DNA from: Chitinophaga sp. CF418
Lineage (GTDB): Bacteria > Bacteroidota > Bacteroidia > Chitinophagales > Chitinophagaceae
Assembly (NCBI RefSeq): GCF_900142925.1
Contig: NZ_FRCN01000009.1
Location: 32,384 to 96,383 of the forward strand
Direction: 5' to 3'
DNA: 64,000 nucleotides
Shown here: in pieces, positions 50,336 to 59,831 of the stretch
How the letters are laid out: the number at the start of each line of letters is the position of its first letter
Numbering within the stretch: the stretch's first letter is position 1
Notes under the pieces: model-generated
What the model was told of the DNA's origin: nothing
The model's database searches: none
What the model saw: the letters and a program-made list of their open reading frames with translations, nothing else
Program-made: the position numbers and the translations under genes

Positions 50336-51343
50336 ATGGACCTACAGGACATCCGGAAAAGATTGGAAGATTGCAGATCAGGTAAATTGACCTCCGCTGA
50401 AAAAGAGGAGTTACACCATGCATTGTCTGCTCTCACTGAAGATGAGCATGCGGCGTTATTCCCTGTGGAGGATTATTTACAGCAAGGGAAATTCCAGTTG
50501 CCGGAGGATGAAGTGACCGCTGCACTGGCCCGCTTAAAGCAGACGGTAAAACCTGCAGGCAGGGTGATGCTGCTGACACGCTGGAGAAAGGTGAGTAAGT
50601 ATGCCGCCATTCTTGTGCTGGTGGTGGGTAGTACATTTCTCTTGAGGAAGACTACAGGTCTTTTTAGCAAGGACGGGAACGCAGGGCAGATTGCCAAACG
50701 TTTCCGTGCTATGAAAGTACCTGATGGTAACCACGGGACATTGATATTAAAAGACGGTACACGCATTATTATAAACGGAGGAAGTGAATTACTCTATCCT
50801 GAAAACTTTGACGGAGCAGAACGTCTGGTATACCTCAAAGACGGGGAAGCTTATTTTGATATAGCGAAAGATGCGGCTCATCCATTTATTGTAAAGACCC
50901 CGCAAATGAGAGTGAGGGTACTGGGTACCTCCTTTTCCATAAGAGATTACAGAGACGAAAAGCATGCATCCGTATCTGTAAACAGTGGTAAGATCGCATT
51001 GGAAAACCTTTTGGCAATAGGCCCCTGGCTTGAACTGACAGCAGGCAATGGTTCGGTAATAGATAAATATAAAGGGACAATTACAAAACAGGACATAGAC
51101 ACTACAGCTACAACTGCCTGGATAAGGGGAGAGTTTGCCTTCCAGGATGCCGCTTTGCAGCAGGTATTGCAGGTACTCCAACACAAGTATGCGGTGCGTT
51201 TTGACGTGAAGGATTCAACACTGCTGAAGCGCAGATTTACTGCTACTTTCAGGAACAACAGTATCCAGAATATCATGCAGCAATTGATGCAGATGGGCAA
51301 TATCAAATACACTATTACAGACAACCTGATATTAATACAATAA
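50336..51343 (+). CDS. FecR-family anti-sigma factor
   Basis: A 335-residue membrane protein. The cytoplasmic N-terminus (1-80) has LEDCRSGKLTSAEKEELHHA and binds the sigma factor. A transmembrane segment follows at about 83-101 (YAAILVLVVGSTFLL). The periplasmic FecR domain (about 120-220) has VPDGNHGTLILKDGTRI, LYPENFDGAERLVYL and VLGTSFSIRDY. The C-terminal DUF4974-like domain (about 255-335) has FQDAALQQVLQVLQHKY. It probably senses the STN domain of the next gene, SusC. Confidence 0.95.
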   Translation: MDLQDIRKRLEDCRSGKLTSAEKEELHHALSALTEDEHAALFPVEDYLQQGKFQLPEDEVTAALARLKQTVKPAGRVMLLTRWRKVSKYAAILVLVVGSTFLLRKTTGLFSKDGNAGQIAKRFRAMKVPDGNHGTLILKDGTRIIINGGSELLYPENFDGAERLVYLKDGEAYFDIAKDAAHPFIVKTPQMRVRVLGTSFSIRDYRDEKHASVSVNSGKIALENLLAIGPWLELTAGNGSVIDKYKGTITKQDIDTTATTAWIRGEFAFQDAALQQVLQVLQHKYAVRFDVKDSTLLKRRFTATFRNNSIQNIMQQLMQMGNIKYTITDNLILIQ

Positions 51344-51404
51344 AAAAACTACCCTACTGTAACAGGGTGTAACAATTCGGTACAAAAGCTAAATTTTTTA
51401 ATGA

Positions 51405-54400
51405 ATGGACAAAAGTACAAATAGGCGGGGAGGCCCGCTAGGGAATTGCTGTCCGCAACTGAAAGGAATAATCAGATCTGCGGGGCTGTTAGTACTATTA
51501 TTTTTAGCAGCATTCGTGCCATCTGTCAATGCACAATCAAATGAGCCTAAGCTGGACATTGCAATAGAAAACCAGCCGCTTAAAAACGTGTTCCAGTTTA
51601 TTCAGAAGAACACCCCCTACCTCGTTAATCATAGCGAAGATGAAGTGAACACCGGCGTAAAGGTATCGGTGAATATGAAAGGCGCTACTGTTGCTGAAAT
51701 ATTAAGAACAGCGCTGCGCAGTACCGAATATGAATTTGTTCGCAATGGGAATGCATTCGTGATCATGCGTAAGCAACTGGATATTGTCATCCGTGGTAAA
51801 GTAACAGATGAAAAAGGTGAGGCATTGATCGGTGTGAATGTGCGTCCGAAAAATGGCGGCAGGGGTACTATTACCAACAATAACGGTCAGTATACCATTG
51901 CGATACCTTCTCCCGGCACTACGCTGGTATTCTCTTTCCTGGGTTATACCAACCGTGCTATCCCTGTATCGGAAACACAAGCGCTGAATGTGCAGATGGT
52001 TCCTGATGCCAAAGCGCTGAATGAAGTGGTGGTAACTACTGCACTGGGTATCAAACGTGATGAGAAAGCACTGGGTTATGCCGCCACTGTAGTAAAGAAT
52101 GAACAGCTGACAGACGCCATATCAGGCAACTGGACAGATGCATTGTCCGGTAAAGTAGCTGGTCTGAACCTGGTACGGTCCAATGCAGGTCCTACCGGTT
52201 CCAACAAGATCATCCTGCGTGGTGAGAGTAACCTGAGCGGCGACAATGAAGCGCTGATCGTGGTGGATGGTGTGGTGATCAACCAGAGTAGCGGTCGCCG
52301 TAGCGCGGTAACAGGAGAGTCTTCCTATGGTACGAGCAGTGATAATATGCCGGCTGACTATGGTAGCGGTCTGAATGATATCAACCCTGAAGATATTGAG
52401 TCTATCACTATATTAAAAGGCCCCGGTGCAGCTGCATTGTATGGTGGCCGTGGCGCCAATGGTGCCCTGATCATTGTGACAAAGGCCGGTAGTAACCGCA
52501 GAAAGGGCTTAGGTGTATCCTTCAACTCCAATGCATCCAGGGAGTCTGTAAACCGCTGGCCTTCCCTGCAGTATGAGTATGGGCAAGGTCTGGACGGCGC
52601 TACTTATTACTCCTATGGCACTTCTCCGGACGGTCAGGCGAGCACCAGCGGTACAAGCTCCGCTTATGGTCCGCGTTTCGAAGGACAGATGTTCTACCAG
52701 TACGATCCTGTAACGCAGGCGCAGGGAAAAGAAAAAACACCATGGGTGGCTTATCCTCACCAGTTGGAGAAGTTTTTTAATACCGGAAATACTGTAACTA
52801 ATACCATCAGCCTGGACGGTGGTACTGATAAAACAACTGCCCGTTTCTCTTTCACTAATGTGTACAACGACTGGATCGTGCCTAATACCGGTTACAAACG
52901 TAACACCGTATCCATGTCTGTTAACTCTAAAGTAAATGACAAACTGCAGATCTCTTCCAAGGTAAACTATACCAATAAATGGAGCGACAACCTGCCAGGT
53001 TCCGGTTATGGTAACCAGTCACTGATGTACTGGTACATTTTCTGGCAGCCGAATGCCAACCTGGACTGGCTGAGAAACTATTGGGCGAATGGTCAGGAGA
53101 ATAAAGTGATCAAATATCCTTTCAGCTCCTTCCCTGAGAACCCGTACGCGGTGTCTTATGAGTTCCTTAACCGGACTAACCGTCATGGTATTACCGGTAA
53201 CGTACAGGCTACCTATAATTTCACTAAAGAATTAAGCTTCCAGGTAAGGACTTCCGTAGACTTTGCCTATGAGCAACGTGCCCAGGAGCGTCCTTATGAC
53301 GCCGGCGCCAAACTGCCCAAAGGTAGTTACCGTACACAGAGCATCTTCGCGATGGAGGCCAGCAGTGACTTCCTGTTGAAATATGCCAAAAGAGTATCAA
53401 AAGATTTCGAATTCTCTGTGACTGCGGGTGGAAGCAATCTGAAGAACAACTATAATAAGGACGAGGTGCGCGCCGACTCCCTGACATATCCGGGCATCTT
53501 TACAATGGCGAATGCTGCAGGTCCCCTGGTAACGATTCCTGCGAAAAGCACTTATACTATCAACAGTTTCTATGGATTGCTGGCGATGAGCTATAAGGAG
53601 TTTCTCTTCCTCGACCTCACAGGCCGTAGCGACTGGACCAGTACCCTGGCTACTCCCAGCCGTACTACCAATGCCGGTTTCTTTTATCCATCAGCTAACC
53701 TGAGTTTCATTGCTTCAGAAGTATTCAAACTGCCTAAAGCGGTGAGCTTTGCAAAACTCAGATTGTCGGCGGCCGGTGTAGGTAGCGGTGGTACAACTGC
53801 TTACCAGACAGCTTACAGCTATATTTCAGCGGGCAGCCTGTATAGCGGTGGCCTGGAAAACCCATCACTGCTGGCTAACCCGGATCTGAGACCACTGAGA
53901 ACAGTTTCCTATGAGGCCGGCGCTAATGCAAAGTTCTTTAACAACCGTTTAGGTTTTGATCTGGCGGTATATAGAGGTCTTAGTAAAGACCAGCACCTGA
54001 AACGTATCGTTGACCGTGCTTCCGGTTATACCTCTATCCTGATCAATGCAGGTGAGGTGAGCAACAGGGGGATTGAGCTGGCGGTGAATGGTACACCTGT
54101 TTCCACGAAGAGCGGATTCAAATGGAATACAAACATTGTTTTCTCCTCTAACCGTAACAGGATCGAGAAACTGCTGGACAGCTCCCTCGTACTGCAGACA
54201 GGCCCTGTAGGTGGCGGTCAGCTCCTAGCAAAGGTAGGTGGCAGCATGGGGGATCTATATGGAAGAGGTTATCAACGTGCCCCTGACGGACAGATAATCT
54301 ACGATGGCACCACTGGTGTAGCATTGCTCACAGAAGGTGTGAAATACCTGGGTAACACCAATCCTAAATGGAAACTGGGCTTCAGCAACGATTTCTACTT

Positions 54401-54899
54401 CAAACAATTCCACCTGAACCTCTTGTTTGATGCACAATATGGCGGCGTAGCACATTCACTGACACACTATAAACTGGCAGAGCAGGGTAAAACAACCAAC
54501 ACACTGCCTGGAAGATATAATGGTATCATTGGTAATGGTGTAATAGCAGACGGAGATGGTAAGTTCAGAAAGAACGACGTGATCGCTACGGATATCGATG
54601 AATATTACCGCTCTCACTTTGGTACAGACAACGCAGAAGGCAGCACCTTCCGTACTGACTTCGTTAAATTCAGAGAGGCGCGTCTGGATTATACACTGAA
54701 TCCAAAACTGGCTAAACGCATCGGTTTCCAGCGTGCAACATTCGGCGTGTATGGCCGTAACCTGTTCATCTGGACAGACTGGCCAATATTCGATCCTGAG
54801 TTTGGTACGCTGAATGGTTCTGACATTATGCAAGGGTTTGAAATAGGTCAGTTCCCATCCACCCGTACAATTGGATTCAACCTGGTACTTGCACTCTAA
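51405..54899 (+). CDS. SusC-like TonB-dependent transporter with STN signalling domain
   Basis: A 1164-residue outer-membrane importer. After a signal peptide (ending SVNAQS) an STN domain at about 48-125 (LDIAIENQPLKNVFQFIQ, VKVSVNMKGATVAEIL) contacts FecR. A peptidase-regulatory-like domain (about 130-210) and the SusC linker ALNEVVVTTALGIKRDEKAL follow. The plug has EALIVVDGVVI and the barrel ends TIGFNLVLAL. The STN domain makes this locus self-regulating through sigma/FecR, unlike the SusC at 12257, which has a LacI regulator instead. SusD follows after 11 bp. Confidence 0.95.
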   Translation: MDKSTNRRGGPLGNCCPQLKGIIRSAGLLVLLFLAAFVPSVNAQSNEPKLDIAIENQPLKNVFQFIQKNTPYLVNHSEDEVNTGVKVSVNMKGATVAEILRTALRSTEYEFVRNGNAFVIMRKQLDIVIRGKVTDEKGEALIGVNVRPKNGGRGTITNNNGQYTIAIPSPGTTLVFSFLGYTNRAIPVSETQALNVQMVPDAKALNEVVVTTALGIKRDEKALGYAATVVKNEQLTDAISGNWTDALSGKVAGLNLVRSNAGPTGSNKIILRGESNLSGDNEALIVVDGVVINQSSGRRSAVTGESSYGTSSDNMPADYGSGLNDINPEDIESITILKGPGAAALYGGRGANGALIIVTKAGSNRRKGLGVSFNSNASRESVNRWPSLQYEYGQGLDGATYYSYGTSPDGQASTSGTSSAYGPRFEGQMFYQYDPVTQAQGKEKTPWVAYPHQLEKFFNTGNTVTNTISLDGGTDKTTARFSFTNVYNDWIVPNTGYKRNTVSMSVNSKVNDKLQISSKVNYTNKWSDNLPGSGYGNQSLMYWYIFWQPNANLDWLRNYWANGQENKVIKYPFSSFPENPYAVSYEFLNRTNRHGITGNVQATYNFTKELSFQVRTSVDFAYEQRAQERPYDAGAKLPKGSYRTQSIFAMEASSDFLLKYAKRVSKDFEFSVTAGGSNLKNNYNKDEVRADSLTYPGIFTMANAAGPLVTIPAKSTYTINSFYGLLAMSYKEFLFLDLTGRSDWTSTLATPSRTTNAGFFYPSANLSFIASEVFKLPKAVSFAKLRLSAAGVGSGGTTAYQTAYSYISAGSLYSGGLENPSLLANPDLRPLRTVSYEAGANAKFFNNRLGFDLAVYRGLSKDQHLKRIVDRASGYTSILINAGEVSNRGIELAVNGTPVSTKSGFKWNTNIVFSSNRNRIEKLLDSSLVLQTGPVGGGQLLAKVGGSMGDLYGRGYQRAPDGQIIYDGTTGVALLTEGVKYLGNTNPKWKLGFSNDFYFKQFHLNLLFDAQYGGVAHSLTHYKLAEQGKTTNTLPGRYNGIIGNGVIADGDGKFRKNDVIATDIDEYYRSHFGTDNAEGSTFRTDFVKFREARLDYTLNPKLAKRIGFQRATFGVYGRNLFIWTDWPIFDPEFGTLNGSDIMQGFEIGQFPSTRTIGFNLVLAL

Positions 54900-54910
54900 T
54901 TTTTGAAACA

Positions 54911-56413
54911 ATGAAGAAGATTATATACACAATAACAAGCCTTGCACTGGTGAGCAGCATTATGCTCTCTTCCTGTACGAAAGATTTCACCAGGATCAAT
55001 ACAGATCCAAATGGTACGCCTACGGCCCTGCCACAGCAGCTGCTGGCCCCTGCACTGGTGGGAGCACTGACAAATACCATGTTGCGTAACCGTAGTTTTA
55101 ATAATGAGTTAATGCAGGTAACAGTAGATCCGAGTGATGCAGAAGGAAGGGTATTCAGATATGATTATCGTCCCGGCGTATCAGATGCTTTATATAACGG
55201 CCTATATTCTGAACTGACCAACTTTAAGGACATCTATAAGGTAGCCAGCCAGGAGCTGAACAACAATAAGTCCTATATGGGTATTTCGCTGATCTGTCAG
55301 TCATGGATCTATTCCATACTGACAGATACCTATGGTGATATCCCATACTTTGAATCCAACCTGGCAAAAGACAGTGCTATCTATGAGCCAAAATTTGACA
55401 CACAGAAAGATATCTATACCGATATCTTCAGTAAGCTGGATACGGCAAACGTACTGTTATCAGCGGGTACAGGCATCCTGCCTTCCAGCGATCCTGTGTA
55501 TGGTGGTAACGTAGCTAACTGGCGCAAGTTTGGTAACTCTCTCTACCTGCGCTTGCTGATGAGAGTATCAGGCAAAGCTGAAATGGCGGAGTTCTGCAAG
55601 GCCAAGATCAAACAGATAGTGGAAACCTTTCCTATCATGGCAAGCAATGATGAATCGGCTATCCTGAGATGGACAGGTGTTGGTCCTTATTCTTCTCCTT
55701 TACTGAGCGTAAGGGAACAGGACTTCAGACAGCCGGGACTGGCCAGTTTCTTCATAGACCACCTGTCAGACTGGAATGATCCCCGCATTGATATCCCGAC
55801 CTATGGTGTTGGTGGCATTAACAGGTGGGGTATAGCTCCCTATTCCGGTAATTACCAGGGTATACCAAGCGGTTACGCGCCGGGAGAGAATCCTGTAAAG
55901 AAATGCTATTTCTATTCCAATACATCATCTTCTTCCCTGATGACAGAACCATTGACGGGTTTGATGATGAACTATGCTGAGCTGAAGTTCATCCTGGCGG
56001 AAGCGGCGTTAAAGGGTTGGATAAGCGGTTCTGCAGAAACGTATTATAATGACGGCGCCCTGGCAAGTATTACCCTCTGGCTGCCTTCATGGCCTAAAAA
56101 GATACAGGACTTCCTGGTGGAGGCGGATATTCAGTGGATGGAGAGCTTAACCTTTGATGAAAAGATGGAAAGGATCCATCTGCAGAAATACTATGCTTTG
56201 TTCCTCGTAGACTTCCAGCAGTGGTTTGAGTACCGCCGTACCGGCCATCCGGTATTGCCTAAAGGCGCAGGTCTGAAGAACAACGGCGTAATGCCTGCAA
56301 GGATGGTATATCCGGTATATGTACAATCTACCAATCCTACAAATTATAAACTGGCTGTTGCCAATCAGGGACCTGATCAGATCTATACACAGGTTTGGTG
56401 GCAAAAACCATAA
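54911..56413 (+). CDS. SusD/RagB-like lipoprotein
   Basis: A 500-residue surface lipoprotein with the lipobox LSSC (Cys22) after VSSIM. Its helical fold matches the SusD-like_2 group: DFTRINTDPNGTPTALPQQL near the N-terminus, LICQSWIYSILTDTYGDIPYFE, YADNGALAS-like helices and LQKYYALFLVDFQQWFEYRR. It caps the SusC transporter and binds its cargo. It starts 11 bp after SusC. The substrate is not visible from its sequence. Confidence 0.93.
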   Translation: MKKIIYTITSLALVSSIMLSSCTKDFTRINTDPNGTPTALPQQLLAPALVGALTNTMLRNRSFNNELMQVTVDPSDAEGRVFRYDYRPGVSDALYNGLYSELTNFKDIYKVASQELNNNKSYMGISLICQSWIYSILTDTYGDIPYFESNLAKDSAIYEPKFDTQKDIYTDIFSKLDTANVLLSAGTGILPSSDPVYGGNVANWRKFGNSLYLRLLMRVSGKAEMAEFCKAKIKQIVETFPIMASNDESAILRWTGVGPYSSPLLSVREQDFRQPGLASFFIDHLSDWNDPRIDIPTYGVGGINRWGIAPYSGNYQGIPSGYAPGENPVKKCYFYSNTSSSSLMTEPLTGLMMNYAELKFILAEAALKGWISGSAETYYNDGALASITLWLPSWPKKIQDFLVEADIQWMESLTFDEKMERIHLQKYYALFLVDFQQWFEYRRTGHPVLPKGAGLKNNGVMPARMVYPVYVQSTNPTNYKLAVANQGPDQIYTQVWWQKP

Positions 56414-56425
56414 TTGATATTAATT

Positions 56426-57958
56426 ATGAAAAATACTGTCATGAAAAAGATCTTAATATACTCCTTCTTTTTATCGTCTGTGATCTCTTTATGGGGATGC
56501 AAAAAAGAAACCTATCCTGGTGGTCAGATCAGCCCTTACATAGCTCTTTACGATATCAGGAATCTCTATAAAGGACATGGTGATGTGACACTGAACACGG
56601 CCAACATGCTGGGATCTACCAGCATTGCAGCGATGGTAGTATCAGATCATTCCGGCGGCAATCTGCCAGCCGGATTATTGATCGTACAGGATGCGCGCCG
56701 TTTATCCCTGCTGCGGGGTATTGCTATTCCTTTGGGTGCAGATGCAGCCAGTTATGTACCTGGCGATTCTGTTATCATTCACGTGGAAGGTGCTGTATTG
56801 AAAAAAGTGGACGGCGTCCTGCAGCTCATTGGTATCAAAAACAGTGATATTAAAAAAGTGTCTTCGGGAAATGCCATTCCTATTACAATAATATCATCTG
56901 ACAAAATGATCGCCGATCCCGACGCTTATGAAAGTGTATTGTCTGTGATTGCAAAAGGAACCTTTGATCCACTGCCTGATTCAAATGCCGTATTGTCTGG
57001 CGACAGGAGCCTGAATGACAGTTATGAGAACATTACCCTGCATACAGAAGCTAACGCTGCTTTTGCTCAGCAAAAGACAGTGTTTAACGCTAACTACTAC
57101 GGTATTCTCTTTAATAATGCAAGCGGTACGAACCCAGAATTCAGGATACGTACAGGAAAAGATGTACAGGTACTCAGCTCCACAATTGAAGTAACGCCTG
57201 TGATCATTACCGGTTTTATGAGTGATGTAAAAGGAGGAGATGGAAACTATGAATATGTGCAGATGATGGCTACAACCGATATCGATTTTGCGGCTACTCC
57301 TTATGCAGTAGTTGTTACCAATAATGCCAATGCATCAACTCCGACAGGCTATCCATCTAAAGGCTGGGCAACTGGTGATATGCGTACCTACAAGTTCAGC
57401 CTGAGCAAAGGTAAAGCAGCCAGGGGCTCCTTCTTCTATGTTGGAGGTTCCGGTAAAACGATCAATGGTTCCGGGTCTACCAGTATGAGCAGCAGCAACT
57501 GGATCAGAGCTTTCGATTATACCAAAAATGATGGAGATGGTTTCGGTCTGAAAACCGGTGGTTTACTGGCGAATAGTGGTAACGCATTCGGCATCGCGGT
57601 ATTCAAAGATTCTACCGTTACAGCAGATTCAAAGCCGGTGGATGTGGTCTTTATTGCTACAGGTGGTAGTTTGTACTCCAGCGGAAAAGGATATCGTATT
57701 GCCAATACTGACTTCTACGATATCAAGCACCCGATCACACAGGCATCCCAGCCGTTCTACAGACAGGGTTCCAATGTCCGTGCGCTTAGCTATAATACCG
57801 CTGACCTTGGCTATTTCAATATGCTGGGTGGGGTTTATAATCCTTCAATTGGAAAATGGGCAAGAGTAAGATTACAGAAAAATGTCCTGCTGACCAAATC
57901 CTCCGCTATTACCGAGATTGAAGGCCAGGGATCTACCGTACTCAAAACAAAAGATTAA
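56426..57958 (+). CDS. DUF5689 lipoprotein
   Basis: A 510-residue surface lipoprotein. The start at 56426 (MKNTVMKKILIYS) gives a lipobox near LWGC; 56441 is an alternative. The N-terminal half (about 45-250) matches the DUF5689 type (SIAAMVVSDHSGGNLPAGLLIVQD, YVPGDSVIIHVEGA), a domain often found with SusC/SusD and extracellular nucleases or phosphatases. The second half has a lamin-tail-like pattern (GDGNYEYVQMMATTDIDF) with an aromatic, glycine-rich end. It probably helps to bind the substrate at the cell surface. It follows SusD after 12 bp. Confidence 0.85.
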   Translation: MKNTVMKKILIYSFFLSSVISLWGCKKETYPGGQISPYIALYDIRNLYKGHGDVTLNTANMLGSTSIAAMVVSDHSGGNLPAGLLIVQDARRLSLLRGIAIPLGADAASYVPGDSVIIHVEGAVLKKVDGVLQLIGIKNSDIKKVSSGNAIPITIISSDKMIADPDAYESVLSVIAKGTFDPLPDSNAVLSGDRSLNDSYENITLHTEANAAFAQQKTVFNANYYGILFNNASGTNPEFRIRTGKDVQVLSSTIEVTPVIITGFMSDVKGGDGNYEYVQMMATTDIDFAATPYAVVVTNNANASTPTGYPSKGWATGDMRTYKFSLSKGKAARGSFFYVGGSGKTINGSGSTSMSSSNWIRAFDYTKNDGDGFGLKTGGLLANSGNAFGIAVFKDSTVTADSKPVDVVFIATGGSLYSSGKGYRIANTDFYDIKHPITQASQPFYRQGSNVRALSYNTADLGYFNMLGGVYNPSIGKWARVRLQKNVLLTKSSAITEIEGQGSTVLKTKD

Positions 57959-57964
57959 CAGTTT

Positions 57965-59455
57965 ATGACGCTTAACAGACGAAAATTCTTAAAGAACTTA
58001 GGTATTACCGGATCGCTGCTGACGCTGCCTTCGGCAATGCTGAACGCAAAGCCATTATTCAGACGCGGAAGTATTGATCTTTCAAATATTACCCTGAAGG
58101 GAAAGGTACACAACAAAGGGAAAGGTATTGCGGGCGTACAGGTGACAGATGGTATCAACATTGTGCTGACAGACAGGAACGGACAGTATGAATTACAGAG
58201 CAATGCAACCGCGGAATTTGTGTATATCAGTGTACCTGCAGGATATGCTTTCCCGGAAGAAAAAGGGATCGCTAATTTCTTCAGACCGATCACCAAAGAC
58301 AGCCGCTCATTTAAAAATGATTTCAGCCTGGAGAAACTGACTGTAGACGACCGTAAACATAGCTTTGTGGTATGGGCGGATCCTCAGATGAAATCAAAGA
58401 AGGATGTGGAGATATTAATGGCGGAATCAGTACCTGATCTGCAGGCAGTAGTGAAATCTTACCCTAAAGATACACTGATACATGGTATTGGCTGCGGAGA
58501 CCTGGTGTGGGACGAGTTCGAATTATTCGCTGACTATAAGCAGGCGGTTGCCCTCTCCGGCATTCCGTTCTTCAACGTGATCGGTAACCATGATATGGAT
58601 GTCGAGGCCCGTACGGATGAGGGATCTTCCAATACTTTCAAAAAACAGTTTGGTCCTACCTATTATTCCTATAACAGGGGAGAGATTCACTATATCGTGC
58701 TGGATGACGTATTCTTTGTGGGTGCTGCTAAGAGCTATGTCGGCTATATCGCTGAAAATCAGCTGCAATGGCTTGAACAGGACCTGGCCATGGTGAAACC
58801 TGGTGTTACTATCGTATTGAGCCTGCACATCCCGACTTTCACCGGTGCACAGAGAAGAGCCGGGAAGCCGGAAGAAATTGGCGGTGGTACAGTGGCCAAC
58901 AGGAAACAGCTCTACAAGATGCTGGCGCCATATAAAGTGCACATTATGAGTGGTCATACGCATTTTAATGATAACTGGGAGGAAGGAAATATAATGGAGC
59001 ATAACCACGGTACCGTTTGCGGCGCCTGGTGGACGGGGCCTATCTGTGGCGATGGTACGCCAGGTGGTTATGGAGTGTATGATGTGGATGGTTCCGATAT
59101 CAAATGGCATTACAAATCCACCGGCCTGCCGAAAGAGAAGCAGCTCCGCGTCTATCCGAAAGGAAAAGTGAAGGAGTCGCCGGATGAAATCTCAGCCAAT
59201 GTATGGAACTGGGATAATAAGTGGAAAGTGGAATGGTACGAAGACGGCGTGCTGAAAGGACAGATGGAACGCCGTGTAGCTTATGATCCCTGGGCGGTGG
59301 AGCTGTACGCAGGTCCGCAGTTGCCAAAGAAGCATAAGTTCGTGGAGCCTACGCTGACAGACCATATGTTCTTTGCCAAATCTTCTGCAGATGCAAAGAA
59401 GATCACGGTAAAAGCCACCGACAGGTTCGGTAATGTATACGAGGAATCGCTGTAA
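57965..59455 (+). CDS. Secreted calcineurin-like metallophosphoesterase
   Basis: A 496-residue enzyme with a twin-arginine signal (NRRKFLKNLGITG) ending near MLNAK. An N-terminal beta-sandwich (about 45-125, ITLKGKVHNKGKGIAGVQV) precedes the metallophosphatase core with VVWADPQ (in place of D-x-H), GCGDLVWDEF, VIGNHDMD, LSLHIPTF and MSGHTHFND, and a C-terminal sandwich (from about 395). The layout is that of the MetallophosN/C family. It is the last gene of the operon and probably removes phosphate from the imported ligand in the periplasm. Confidence 0.92.
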   Translation: MTLNRRKFLKNLGITGSLLTLPSAMLNAKPLFRRGSIDLSNITLKGKVHNKGKGIAGVQVTDGINIVLTDRNGQYELQSNATAEFVYISVPAGYAFPEEKGIANFFRPITKDSRSFKNDFSLEKLTVDDRKHSFVVWADPQMKSKKDVEILMAESVPDLQAVVKSYPKDTLIHGIGCGDLVWDEFELFADYKQAVALSGIPFFNVIGNHDMDVEARTDEGSSNTFKKQFGPTYYSYNRGEIHYIVLDDVFFVGAAKSYVGYIAENQLQWLEQDLAMVKPGVTIVLSLHIPTFTGAQRRAGKPEEIGGGTVANRKQLYKMLAPYKVHIMSGHTHFNDNWEEGNIMEHNHGTVCGAWWTGPICGDGTPGGYGVYDVDGSDIKWHYKSTGLPKEKQLRVYPKGKVKESPDEISANVWNWDNKWKVEWYEDGVLKGQMERRVAYDPWAVELYAGPQLPKKHKFVEPTLTDHMFFAKSSADAKKITVKATDRFGNVYEESL

Positions 59456-59584
59456 GACGCTCGCGGAGGCTATATCGAACACACCCGGAACCAGAGAGAA
59501 GACGGAGAGAACAAGCAGAGAAGAAGCAGAGAAGATGGAGAGAACAAGTGTGCTTATTTAGCTTAGAATAGCAATTAAATTGCG
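59456..59584. other. Intergenic stretch with purine-rich direct repeats
   Basis: It holds the end of the phosphoesterase operon's 3' UTR. From 59492 to 59548 the plus strand is almost all purine, and a 21-bp segment (GAAGACGGAGAGAACAAG, and with one change GAAGATGGAGAGAACAAG) occurs twice. No gene is seen. The rest of the gap to 59831 holds a terminator and the promoter/leader of the next gene. Confidence 0.7.
59492..59548 (+). repeat. Polypurine direct repeat
   Basis: CAGAGAGAAGACGGAGAG and CAGAGAAGATGGAGAG, each followed by AACAAG, begin at 59492 and 59528. The block is related in composition to the 11-bp ACGGAGGAAGA repeat at 1457-1510, with GAAGACGGAG shared. It lies in the 3' UTR of the phosphoesterase operon. 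Confidence 0.75.
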
Positions 59585-59626
59585 GAAAAGACAAGTCGTG
59601 AAAATGGCTTGTCTTTTCTTTTTCTT
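59585..59626 (+). terminator. Terminator of the phosphoesterase operon
   Basis: GAAAAGACAAG (59585-59595) and CTTGTCTTTTC (59608-59618) are exact complements, followed by TTTTTC. It lies 130 bp after the stop at 59455. Confidence 0.85.
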
Positions 59627-59645
59627 AATATATTAGTATATTATC

Positions 59646-59706
59646 TATATTTGCGTACGGATTTCGTGCTGTCGAATGTGTGAATGGTTCACTTTCGGCA
59701 TTTTTT
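59646..59706 (+). promoter_or_regulatory. Promoter and terminator-like hairpin in the adhesin leader
   Basis: TATATTTG (59646-59653) fits the -7 consensus. Just downstream, GTCGAATGTGTGAA (59671-59684) pairs imperfectly with TTCACTTTCGGC (59688-59699), followed by ATTTTTT. A transcript starting near 59660 would end here after about 45 nt, as an attenuator or a small RNA, unless it reads through to the gene at 59832. Confidence 0.5.
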
Positions 59707-59831
59707 ATTTTAATGGGACGTTGTTCGGTAAATGGTAAATAGCACTTGGCTACTCATTTAAGTAATGATTGCGTAATCCCTTTCTATCTGTGAACATGCA
59801 GTTTGCTGCAGCTGTAAATTTTGTTGTACCT

